From positions 2,232,001 through 2,296,000 of the forward strand of contig JAWWNJ010000007.1 of assembly GCA_037176885.1 (NCBI GenBank): a stretch of DNA of 64,000 bases, written 5' to 3'. Below, piece after piece: positions 26,693 through 36,925 of this stretch. A program made the position numbers and the translations under genes. The first letter of the stretch is position 1. Each line of letters opens with the position of its first letter. This stretch comes from Favolaschia claudopus. Taxonomy: Eukaryota; Basidiomycota; Agaricomycetes; Agaricales; Mycenaceae. The notes under the pieces were generated by a model. The model did not search any database. It was not told the DNA's origin and saw only the letters and a program-made list of their open reading frames with translations.

Positions 26693-26778
26693 GGGCTCAT
26701 GGCGCAATGGTAGCGTGTTTGGCTTCGATGCCTAAAATCGGCCACCAAAGGCTGCAGGTTCGAGTCCTGCTGTGCTCA
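26693..26778 (+). tRNA. tRNA-Arg(UCG) with a 15-nt intron
   Basis: The cloverleaf folds as follows. Acceptor GGGCTCA pairs with TGTGCTC (one mismatch, one G-U), discriminator A78. D-arm GCGC-AATGGTA-GCGT. Anticodon stem TTTGG/CCAAA with loop C-T-TCG-A-A once the intron at 26729-26743 is removed. T-arm GCAGG-TTCGAGT-CCTGC. The anticodon TCG at 26725-26727 reads CGA. The intron follows position 37, as in eukaryotic nuclear tRNAs. The B box is perfect and a T5 terminator follows. Confidence 0.88.
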
Positions 26779-26781
26779 CTC

Positions 26782-26786
26782 TTTTT
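26782..26786 (+). terminator. Pol III terminator of tRNA-Arg
   Basis: TTTTT starts four bases after the discriminator base. Confidence 0.8.
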
Positions 26787-27293
26787 GGCTCTCGTTTTGA
26801 CCCCATTTCCATCGGTTTTTCTCCAATTTTGACTCTGGAAGCTCTGGGGACCCTCTGGAATTTTTCCGAATTTTCCAGAATTTTTTGCTTGGCCGCCACA
26901 TAGAACACAACTCGGAAAGGTTCGCCCCCTCGATGCGTCTCGTCATTTACCTGAGAAGGCCCCCTGTTGAAGGTGGAAAGACGAAAAGTGCGAGGAATCA
27001 AATTTTTCGGTAAGTTACACGATGATCGAAGTACTTGAGCCTCTTTATTGAAGTGATTCGCTGACGACTATTCACGACGACATTCACAGGCTCGCGCGCT
27101 CGTGACCCGCGTTTTTAAACAACAAAGGCCAAATGGGGAACACCGCTTGAAGAACAAGAACGATGATCACTGAGGCAACCATTGTGGGTCAATGCGCAAG
27201 AGTACAAAAGTATGCTGGGAACAAGTAGTCACCCCTCGTATCCCACCTTCCATCGACGTCCACGGTCTCTCCATCTCGCGTTGACCGCTGAAA
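26787..27293. other. Intergenic region
   Basis: About 500 bp without a recognisable gene. The part next to 27294 should hold the promoter of the following gene; no clear TATA box is seen. Confidence 0.35.
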
Positions 27294-28940
27294 ATGTCCT
27301 CTCAATCCGAACTGTAAGATATTGTCACCTTGGTGGACTTGTTCTCATCGCAAGACAGCGACCTAGAAGCTGAAGAATTCCTTGAATCCATCATCAATTC
27401 CCCCCCAATCGAGCTGGAACTCGACGCTGCAGTGCTGGAATTCGACCAAGAATTGTCTTCGGCAATGGACGAGTTGTTCGGCGACCAGCTCGCCAACCTT
27501 CAAGGTTCGCATTGTGGAACCCGATGAAATCACTACCGTGTCATCCAAGACCACGCAGGAGGACGCCGAGGAATTGGAAGTCTCCATTCCGAACAGCAGG
27601 TCAGCTATGATTTGTTTATGCCTGAGCAACGTTGTTCATAATAGTTGTCGAATAGGTTTCCTGCGAGGAAGCTCGAATCACCCTCTAGCGACCCTGTCTC
27701 CTCTTATGCGGGGCCTGCGAATGTCATCGTCCGTTCCACGAGCTTAGCTGTGCCAGTCGTCTCCAAAGTAGGCGAGGTCTCTGGAACATCGAAGACACCC
27801 CCGGTCAAAGAACAGGCAACCATCACTCGGTCTACAAACGCTGCGGCTGCTCCCTTTGCGGAACAGTCACCGTCGAAAACCCTAGCTGAACCGGCAGTAA
27901 CATCTGTATTTGTTTGCGAGGACATGTCGTTCGACGATTCTCCTCGATTTGCTTCTCAGCCAGCATCTGGTCCTTCCATCTCCCCACCCTTGCTGTCCCA
28001 GTCCAGTGCAATAATCCCTGGCGATGCGCCTCCTCCAGTCACCCATGAGTCTGGTAGCCAAGGATTCGGTCATTATCCTATGGTGCCACAATTCGCAGCC
28101 TCTTCGAAACAGGGTGCCATGATGCCATCTTCTTTGTGGCAGAATGCTGGACTTGTCAACGAAGACATTGAGATGACTTCGTCGGATATGTTTGCGCCGT
28201 CGCCAATTACGCCGCCGACGAATGCCTGGATCGGCGTACCATCTGGCTCGAGCACTAGTTTCTTGGCCCCGCCACCTCGTCAGTGGCCAACCCCCAGACG
28301 CTCCCTTCCCCTCCATGGGTCAAAGCAGCGACACCATCTTTTCGTCTCCGCCGCCCACTTTCGCAGCGCCTCAACCACAGCGCATGCACTCGGCTCCCTT
28401 CGCTGCTCTAGAACCCACACATTTCTCCATTTTCGAGCTCATTGAAAGCGAGCCGGAATTCCCCCCTCGTCGTTCCAACTCCTACATAATTCCTCCGGCG
28501 AACGTCCCACAGCACCACCTCTGGCAAGAAATGAATCGTGAGCAGCCGAGCGATCCATCATCTCGACCGTTGAAACGAAGCCGATTGTCGCCTCCGTACT
28601 TTGTGCAAACTCCTCTCATCGCTGCGAAAGCACGTCGAAGCAAGAAAACGACAATCGCAATGTCGCCCTCGCTGCGCGTCATAGATGCGATACTTTCAGT
28701 ACGCCAGCTCGTTTCATTTCGATTGAATTCTAACGATAATGACAATAGAATGACGATCCGTCCCCGCCTCGTACATCACCCAGAGCACCATCTCCAGCGT
28801 TTTCATGCTCGTCAGACTTGTCATTCACATCCAGCGGATCCTTCACCTCTATCTCGACCACTTCTTCTTACTCTCGCAAGCTCAGCTCTCCGCCGCCCCT
28901 CAGACAAAGGATTGAGCGAGTTTTCCTCGCGTCACCATGA
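27294..28940 (+). CDS. Ser/Pro-rich hypothetical protein, multi-exon
   Basis: The start ATG at 27294 opens a 20-nt exon (MSSQSEL) followed by a 45-nt intron with a GTAAGA donor (27314-27358). Exon 2 reads DLEAEEFLESIINSPPIELE, acidic. A large exon from about 27657 is Ser/Pro/Thr-rich. A later frame reads PTHFSIFELIESEPEFPP and a basic patch KARRSKKTT. The last intron (28699-28748) leads to a Ser/Pro tail ending at 28940. Two joins are unresolved: near 27490-27657 (candidate 45- or 56-nt introns ending at 27645 or 27656) and near 28199-28297, where the frame must move by one. Either unusual splice sites or a real frameshift could explain these. The composition resembles a disordered regulatory protein; no domain was recognised. 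Confidence 0.45.
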
Positions 28941-31900
28941 ACACAAGGGTGTTCTGAGGTCCATATCGTGGCTCTGGTCGGGATGGTCTGCGAAAGCAGT
29001 GTAGGATACGTACTGTACTAGAATGTGGATAACTACTATTGTACAACTGTAACCCCGCTAGATCAACGTTTTGTAGCACTACTGTAACTCTGCACTCTGT
29101 CTTCCTCTCCATTGACGTCAAGAGAGAGCAACGACCCTGACTTTACCTAGCTTATATATTCTACATCGACTCCTCACAGACTATTTCGCCCGAACCACGC
29201 GAAACGCCACTCCGTCTTCTCGCCTGCAGCAGCTGGTCCTACTTCCCAATTTTTTGTATGGCTCTACTTCGACGAATGAAGCTCCACGAGCCCCCACCTC
29301 CTTCAACGCCATCCACCAATATTCTCGTTGGACTCTCGACGTTCCTGTTCCCCATTGCCAGCAGGAGTTGAAACAGGACAATGGACCACGGCCAGCAGAA
29401 CCAACAACGCGGACAAGTCTCTTGACCAGGGCTCGCCTGGAAACCTCGCAGCATTTGCATGCTCGGACTTGCCTAGCATTGGTTATCATTGCTCCCCACG
29501 GCGCGGCCACCGCGTCATACACTCCAATAAATTGGACCGCCGCACTTGCTGTGCCACACAAGCAGCCGTCGACTTAGACTTCAGAAGAGCCGAGCCGAGC
29601 CTCGCGTGACCGGTCGTGTCGTCGCGGTCACTATGCACATATCCTACATCGCACGACTACTGTAGGGGACCAGTTTGACCATGAAGAGGCTTCGAAAATT
29701 GGTCACAGCACGACCATCTCACTCTTCCAGCAGTGCTTTCGCTCTGTTAGAAGAGTACGCAGTACGCGCAGATGCGCTCGCTCTCGCATCGCGCACATCC
29801 GTCGCCGAGGTTGATAACAAGGACATGTTATCCTGCACCAAGTCCTGGGTCCACATCTGGTCTTCGCGTATGCGTGGATGAACCGAAGAACCCTCGACCG
29901 TTTCTGCAAACGCTCCGCATTCTCCTCGGCGCGGCAAAACTCCCCCATCTGTTAGACGACTCCTTGACCAGTCATTTGGTCCTCCTTGCGCAAAAAACCC
30001 CCGTGAACACTCGCAGCCCGCAGAGAACTCGTTGTCTCTCAAACCAAAAACCCTACCACTCAGGTAATCGAGAACCTACAGCCCCTTTGACTAGCCAGTG
30101 CACAGCTCGTTCGCTCGCATCCGCATGTGGAGAGGGACAACGCTCCCAACCGCGGTACCTTGGCCGCTCCACTCGCTTAGAGCGCCGCCAGCGCATTCGG
30201 ATGAATCGTCAGGGCATGTAAGAAAGGGTGAAGTCATGCGTAACAAACGCAGTTGTCGATGACAACACACCCGTTTCACGAGAAAGATAACAAACTGGCC
30301 CGCATCCAAAATAGCAGCGGTAGATATGAAAGTCGCAGGTCGCGCACACCTCAAAAGTCGATGCTATAAACCACCAACGATCAGAGACGGGGACTAGCCA
30401 ACGCGAACCGTTCCCCTGTCGCTTCTCCCGACACAGGCGAGGGTTTAGATGTTCGAGGTGGAGAATGGCTGATTGGCAAATTCAGCACAAAGCTCCAGTA
30501 GACAAAGGTCGCAGAGAAGGAGATCATAGGACGGCACTCAAGTGGTCGTCATGCACAGAGTAATCAGGACGGGGCCCGATTGAAAGCGAAGGGGGGACGA
30601 ATGAGCGTGTGTCAGCCCGATAAAATGACACAAGAGAACGAGCCCCTTGAGACGCGCTTCGAGTCAAGGGGTGGTCTACTGCGCGCCGTTTCAAAGAGAA
30701 CGTGAGGTGGCAGAACCATTAAATCATCATTGGTCCTGCATCAAATTGAGCTGATGTTGGACGAGTAGACGGTACGCGTACTTTGAACCTTGCACTCGAT
30801 GATAGCTATAATTTGCAGATTCCAGTGAGGTAGTGGAGTGCACAAACATGACTGGAGCAGGGCTGAAAACTTGATTGGTCAATTCCGGGTCTCCGACTTG
30901 TCTTGCTACGATGCCAGACATGGCGTGTGGTGATGGCAGGGATAGGATAAGGAAAACCGAAATAAAGAGGATTCGCCGGCGTGGCGTACGCCCCGCAGGA
31001 ATTGGGAAGGATCAGATTGGACAGCGAGAGAGCTGGTGCTGCATTCAAATTCCGGGAAAAGTTGATACGGCGGGGCGTGTACTCCGAATCGGAGAGTAGA
31101 TGATAGTATGCCGTTGATACCTGACACGACAACGATGAGGGCTGATCTTCCTCCTATCTTTGGTAGCCGTTCGGGGAGAGAGGAAGCCAAGCGGGAGCTA
31201 GTCGAGGTAGTTCAGCAATTGGTGAACTTGGAAAGTGGCTTGTGAGGCCGAGGTGCATCAAGCATTTTCCGGGGCCAGCAAGCCGAGACTGCGCATAAAG
31301 GCATGCGGGAGCGTCTGCAGCCATAGCTATCTGTTCTCTCTCTCCCTCGCTCTCTGTCGAGTTTCTCCCGTCTTCCCAAACACATTTTTGAATCCGCCAG
31401 GCCTCTTAAGTTTTACCGCTGCTTCGTCCTCCCCCGATATGTTGGCAACCCCCACTCATCACGTTGCCGCCGGCGGGTGATTTTGAATCGACACTGCCTC
31501 CGACACACCACCGTGCCCCGCCTATATCAGTCCCGCTGGTGTTTTAGCTAAGAACTCGTCGAATCCTCCATCCCGCACCAAGATTTCTATTCTGCCCCAG
31601 GAAACCGCACCGTGTCCTGCTCATCCCGCAAACCCAGCGCGTGCGCGTATAAGGGCACTTCATACTGAGCCCAGACGCTCCGCGATGTAGATTTGATGGT
31701 ACAGCGGACTTCGGATTGCCAGAACGCGCCGTTACGGCGACTGCGCTTGTAGCTGCGCGGAGCGCCGCATGCGAAAGGTGTTCGACTTGTCGCGGCTTTG
31801 GTGAGGAAAACCGGACATGATGGACAGACGGTGTGGTTACAGGGGTGTTATTCGGGGCATTCAAATTCGACGTTCGCGATGGATATGGACGACGAGCAGT

Positions 31901-33684
31901 CAAGTCGTTCTGCGGGCGGGGGTAGCGTCTGAGCTATGCGAGGAATGCGAGGAGTTCGACAACATAATGTAGTGATATGAGGACTTGGATTGGCACGAAC
32001 GAAGAAGCCGTCGAAATGCGCCGGGATGAACCCCGTTGTTTGCAAGGAAACGACCTTGTCCAGTTTTGTACAAAAGCTCCCCCAGATGTGCTCTTGCTAG
32101 GAATAATCCGACGGTCCCCCGGAAGGGGAGATTTTAGGAAGAGTTTGGCGCTGTTCCTTCGAAAGTGGGCAGGAGTGATGCGAGTGGTCACGGTATTGTC
32201 GAGGGAGTCTTCTGCATTCTACGTCTTTCGTCGCGCAAAACGTCCCCGGACTTGTGAGATCGAATGTGCTTGGACGACGTTCGCGGCGAAGCTATGCCAT
32301 ACAGTCAGAACAAGTTCAGAATTTCGTGGTAAGCCCAAGAGAAAAGATGTTAGGGACCGCCGCGTTTTCGACGAGACCCTTTATTCATGTCCGTATATCT
32401 GGTCCGAAGACCTTCGAATGCTATTCAGGAATTAGAGTGGCAGATACACCCTCATTCCTGAGTTGCGATGGCTCTGCTTGACAGAGATTCTGATCCCCTG
32501 AGGAGGTGAAGCTAGACATACCTGCGGGATGATTTCAGGTCCCCAGCTGATCTCCACCCTGGCGCTGGGCGGTCCACCGTGAACGCTCCCGAGGAATGGA
32601 TCTCAGAGCGTCGACGAAGAGATCCAATGGGGTTGAGGTCAATGTCCAATCTTTCGAGACCGGCAAGGTTCGTATGGTTGACCCTCCATTCAACAGTACG
32701 AATTCGCTTTCAGCGTTCTTTCCAGGGCAACGCAGGGACTCGAGAAATGACGCTCGGTCTTGAGGATGTAGCGGAGATACTGTTGCGATACGAGGCCATT
32801 TGTACGATGCTAGCAGACAATGGAGCGAACAGGGCGAGCCCTGGAGTTTATACTCGATGGAAAAAGAAGATATGGAATGCTGGAGGGAGAAAGGAGAAGA
32901 GGTGGGTGGCTCTGTTGTGAATGATTCCCTGAGTGTGGAGTTACGAACGCCGCAAGTTGCGGGGAAGTCGGCAGAGGGAACCGTCTAAACGGTTCGTTGA
33001 AGCAGAGAGGTGGAGAAGAAACCCAGATGTTCGACGAAACGAGTTACAATGGAGAAGGTAGTGAGAAGCAAGTGAGATCTAAGGTCGGGAAACAAACGGT
33101 CACGCTGTCACGCTTGCTCAGCATTTCCCACGCTTCAGTCACAGTCGCGTTTTGTCTTCCGCTCTCGCCTCAATCTCAGATCTAGACTACCGGCCAGTGA
33201 AATATCCCGAAAAGTTCACGAGGGTCCGGGCGTGAAGTGGAATTGCTAGATGCAGAATTTTGCTCAGAATTGGCAGTCAGCGCATCCATATGCAATATGT
33301 CAAGCCTTGGCAAGGTTCAAGGGCATGACGTGAATTACAAGTCGTGACTAGCACGGTCTTTTACTGGTCTTTTGCCCGAACTTGGAAGCGCTTCATTTTG
33401 CTGTCCTCAAAGGTCCTCAACCTCAATTCATTCGGCAAACCTAACGGTCTTGTGGCCTTGGCAGCATTGCCCGACGTTAGATGGTTGTCTGTGCCAAGTG
33501 ACCTCCGTTTTCAATGTTTTCCATCCAGTTGCGAGTTTGTGCCTACTGCACTGTCTGAAAGCATAGCAGATATATCTCCCGAATCACCCTCAACTCGCAT
33601 TGTCGCAGACACTGTGTAGGCGCCTCCAGAAAACGTTCCAGAGTGGTCTCAGAATACGCGGTTTGATCATGCCGACGCCTCAAA
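28941..33684. other. Long region without a clear gene
   Basis: Nearly 5 kb with only fragments. A TATATAT near 29152 precedes a 37-codon frame at 29258. Minus-strand 32560-32730 reads NLAGLERLDIDLNP, like a leucine-rich repeat of F-box proteins. Plus-strand 33360-33560 reads CPNLEALHFAVLKGPQ and, one frame over, LAALPDVRWLSVPSDL, also F-box/LRR-like. These are probably eroded copies of the F-box family. None can be assembled into a gene. Confidence 0.35.
33360..33560 (+). pseudogene. F-box/LRR gene fragment
   Basis: CPNLEALHFAVLK and, after a frame change, NGLVALAALPDVRWLSV match the spacing of leucine-rich repeats in mushroom F-box proteins. Stops and a frameshift separate them and no start or F-box motif is near. 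Resemblance only. Confidence 0.3.
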
Positions 33685-33700
33685 ACCTCAAACATCGGGT
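33685..33700 (+). promoter_or_regulatory. 16-bp promoter motif shared by the secreted-protein pair
   Basis: ACCTCAAACATCGGGT occurs here and at 35914-35929, each time 146-147 bp upstream of the ATG of one paralogue. The surrounding promoter sequence is much less similar. Confidence 0.5.
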
Positions 33701-33759
33701 CTCGGGTCTGCGGGTACTGAAGACCGTGAACTAGTCAAATTCAATGACAAGCGAGCCCG

Positions 33760-33766
33760 TATAAAG
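33760..33766 (+). promoter_or_regulatory. TATA box, secreted protein 1
   Basis: TATAAAG, 71 bp upstream of the ATG at 33831; the paralogue has TATAAAA at a comparable place. Confidence 0.55.
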
Positions 33767-33830
33767 CACTCGATCTCCCCAGCCCCAACCCCCAAGGACT
33801 TCCTTCCTTTGATTCGCTTTACGACCTATA

Positions 33831-34636
33831 ATGCGCTTCACCGCTCTCCTTCTCTCATCGGTGTTCACCGCTGTCCTCGCCTCACCTTCTGGCCTCGCGC
33901 CGCGAGCAGCAGCGGATAATACCGTCTATGTGACCAATGCGGACAAATTCTGGTCTATATGCCGCTTGTATCTTGTGTGTCTATATCTGACCCCCATCCC
34001 GATGTAGCATGATCATGCCCCGAGATGCCCACACTGATATCGGCGCCAGCGAGCACCCCGGGGGGATGAAAACTTACTGCTCTCCCAATGGAAAGTACGA
34101 CGCATCCCAGGGTCAGCTCGCTGCCAATTTCTGGAGTAATGTCGCCTTCAAAACCGGCAACGGGAAGAATGGCGGGCGTTACGCTCAATGTGCGCTTTAT
34201 CTTTCCTGGAATTTGTTTTATGTCCATGGATCTCACCTCCCGGAACACACAGTGACGGGATGCATACGTCCCGAAACACTGGACCGACTGAATCCCAATG
34301 ACGGTGGAGGACAGTACGATTCGAGCGGAGGTGATGGTGGGCAGGGAAACCCCAAGGGGTCGGTCTGTCTTGGGTACGTGCAACTATTTGCCCCGTTATG
34401 TATTTGTGGTACAGTCGACTCACGATTTTTTTTCTCAGATACAAACACTATGTCGAGCTTGTCGAGCCCGGCGATCGTCGCGCATGCATCAAGTGCTGCG
34501 ACGATCCCGCCGATTGCCCGCTCAACAAAGGTGCGTTAACTCAACAATGGTTACATGTATCAGTAACTAACAACGCGCACCAGATCAATCAGGGTGCCCC
34601 GCCGTCATCTCTGGCAACTACTTCAACTGCAATTAA
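33831..34636 (+). CDS. Secreted cysteine-rich protein 1
   Basis: Five exons (33831-33952, 34008-34189, 34253-34373, 34439-34530, 34584-34636) give 189 residues; introns are 53-65 nt. A signal peptide (MRFTALLLSSVFTAVLAS) is followed by a short propeptide-like SGLAPRAAADN. The mature part has conserved Cys in FCMIMPRDAHTDIG, KTYCSPNG, LTGCIRPETLDRLNP, GSVCLG, RACIKCCDDPADCP, SGCPAVISGNYFNCN. Gly-rich GGGQYDSSGG lies in the middle. The pattern is familiar from uncharacterised secreted fungal proteins, but I cannot name a biochemical function. The paralogue at 36061 supports every junction. Disulfide-bonded and extracellular by inference. Confidence 0.88.
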
Positions 34637-35577
34637 TTTTTGACCCGCACTTTGTATCCACATATCCATGGACAATTTACGATCGATTGGACGGACAAAC
34701 GGACCTTTTATGTCTACGTAGCTTACTATAGTTGTCGGCTGAGGCCTCACTGTACTGAATTCGACTTCAATGCTAACGAACGCTCCCCTTCTGTGCTTCC
34801 AACCTTTCAGGAAAGAGCAAAAAAAAACCAAGGAGAATACCGGAGCGCCATATTCGGAGATTGAACCCATGTTCACCAGCCTTATCGAATCGAGATTTCC
34901 AATGACCTGATTTCAACTCAATTACTGGGAAACAGGGCAAAGGCGCGCGGAAGGAAAGATACACAGAAATTGACGCTTTGCGGTCGACATTTGTTCTGCC
35001 AGATGCTTCCGGACGCGTGATGCCGGCATTGCGCGCCCACAAGCCAAAATCATGACGGTGAAGAATTATAAGGTACCGTAAAGACCGCTCGCAACGCGCG
35101 ATAAATTTCTGTTCCTCGCCTCTCCATACCTCTCTGGAACCTCCCTTCCTCTCCTCCCTTCCCCTACCTTCCGCTCCCCAAAACAATCCCAAAAGAGCCT
35201 TCCGCCGCGGCCAAATCTGACGTCACATCATGGCTCGGCACACGTAATTTCTACGTAAGTTGCAGCCTGGGCGGGCCGACGCTGGCGCTTGTTTTTGATC
35301 TCGACCGCAAACCACGTCGACGTCTGCGACAGTCGGCGAGCAAAATCCGCGTTGCTCTTCTGTTGTCCCTTGCTTTGGATTGCAAAGCGGGTTCGCAATT
35401 TTCAAGAGAACTTCGTCACGTTCAAGCGATGTCCTGACAGCCGCAGGCCCCGTGTTGATGTTTCGTCCATTATGTTCCCCGGCACAGGATCCAGAAAGTG
35501 GAGTTCCAACGGCTCTGCTCGCCAATTCTATGGCCTTGGCGGAAGCTGCCCGGGGTTTGTGGAGCAGTGTTGTGCAG
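34637..35577. other. Intergenic region between the secreted-protein paralogues
   Basis: No gene recognised. The mobile-element candidate at 35578-35833 follows directly. Confidence 0.4.
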
Positions 35578-35833
35578 GTCAGTGACTGGTCACTGACCAG
35601 TCAACAAGTCGGCAAGTGGCCGTCAATCCGGTCACTTGGGTGACCTGACCGCGACCAACCATCGCCGCGGACCATCCGAGACTGTCCGACCGCCAACAAC
35701 CACAATGTTCCCACATTCTCGCTGACAGCTGCGAGAAAAGACCGCCGCTTATGCGGTCTGGAACGGCGGTGCGGCAGTGCTCTGGTCAGGTCACTTTGAC
35801 GGCTCGGTGACTGGTCAGTGACTAGTCACTGAC
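35578..35833. mobile_element. MITE-like element with 26-bp terminal inverted repeats
   Basis: The left end (35578-35603) and the reverse complement of the right end (35808-35833) match at 25 of 26 bases, reading GTCAGTGACTRGTCACTGAC and then CAGTCA. Each end is itself a near-palindrome of TGAC/GTCA half-sites. The element is 256 bp with no coding capacity. I see no clean target-site duplication. It sits between the secreted-protein paralogues, about 230 bp upstream of the second. Confidence 0.6.
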
Positions 35834-35913
35834 TGTCAAAAGTGACCGGTCACGAAAAGCCAATTGACCACCAACACTGTTGTGGAGTCCAAGCGATGCT
35901 CCATGCCTCCCTG

Positions 35914-35929
35914 ACCTCAAACATCGGGT
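35914..35929 (+). promoter_or_regulatory. 16-bp promoter motif, second copy
   Basis: ACCTCAAACATCGGGT, 147 bp upstream of the ATG at 36061; see the copy at 33685. Confidence 0.5.
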
Positions 35930-35972
35930 ATTGGTGGCCGCACAGTCGTTTTGAATCCCTGTCAAGATGTGG

Positions 35973-35979
35973 TATAAAA
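35973..35979 (+). promoter_or_regulatory. TATA box, secreted protein 2
   Basis: TATAAAA, 88 bp upstream of the ATG at 36061. Confidence 0.55.
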
Positions 35980-36060
35980 CGGCCCCTCCTCAAGCTCAAT
36001 GTTCCCCCAACAAGTTATCACTTGAATTGACCTCTCAACTCACGAATACGACTCTTAACG

Positions 36061-36925
36061 ATGCGCTCTGCCTTCTTCCTCCTCTCCTCGGTCCTCTCTG
36101 TTGCGCTTGCTTCACCCTCTGGCCTCGATGCACTCAGACCACGCGCAGCTGCTGATAATACTGTCTATGTCACGTCGGCAGACGAATTTTGGTGGGCTAT
36201 CGCGTTGTCATAACTGAAGTGGATGTTATTGACATGTTTTCCGGATCCTCTCTGCTTTCAGCATGATTATGCCTCGGTATGCGTTCATTCCGCTGTCGTT
36301 AATTGTGGTTTACTGAGCGTCTTAATTTACTCAGAGACGAACACACAAACATCGGCGATAGCGAGCACCCCGGCGGGATGAAAACATACTGCTCCCCCAA
36401 CGGCCACTACGACGACTCACAAGGCACCTTGCCTGCCAACTTCTGGAAGAATGTAGATTTTCAGACAGGTTCCGGGCAGAATGGCGGCCGATTTGCTCAG
36501 CGTAATTACACGCATTTTTCTGAAAACACTCTTTCGATTTAAAGCTTTGACAGTGACCGGTTGCATCAACTCTGCACTTGTAGACCGTCTCAACCCCGAT
36601 GACGCTGGAGGTCAGTACGATTCCAGTGGAGGTGCGGGTGGGCAGGGTAACCCTCAAGGCTCGGTTTGCCTCGGGTCAGTTTGTTCTATTCAGTTTGATT
36701 CCTCTCCCCTTCATCTCACATTGGCCGCATCAGATACAACCATTATGTTGAGCTCGTCGAGCCCCGTGGTCCGCGCGCATGCATCAAATGTTGCGACGAC
36801 CCAGCAGATTGCCCGGTGGACAAAGGTGTGTAATCTCATCACTCATGACCCATGAACTTATCCTGGTTTCAGACACGCAAGGATGCCCGACCGTCATCCC
36901 TGGCAACTACTTCGACTGCAATTGA
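36061..36925 (+). CDS. Secreted cysteine-rich protein 2
   Basis: Six exons (36061-36191, 36262-36276, 36335-36501, 36554-36674, 36734-36825, 36873-36925) give 192 residues. Exon 2 is only 15 nt and contributes to FCMIMPR. Exons 4, 5 and 6 have exactly the lengths of exons 3, 4 and 5 of paralogue 1 (121, 92, 53 nt). The signal peptide (MRSAFFLLSSVLSVALAS) and Cys pattern match: KTYCSPNG, LTGCINSALVDRLNP, RACIKCCDDPADCP, QGCPTVIPGNYFDCN. The only structural difference is an extra 58-nt intron (36277-36334) after MPR, absent from paralogue 1. Function unknown; extracellular by inference. Confidence 0.88.
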
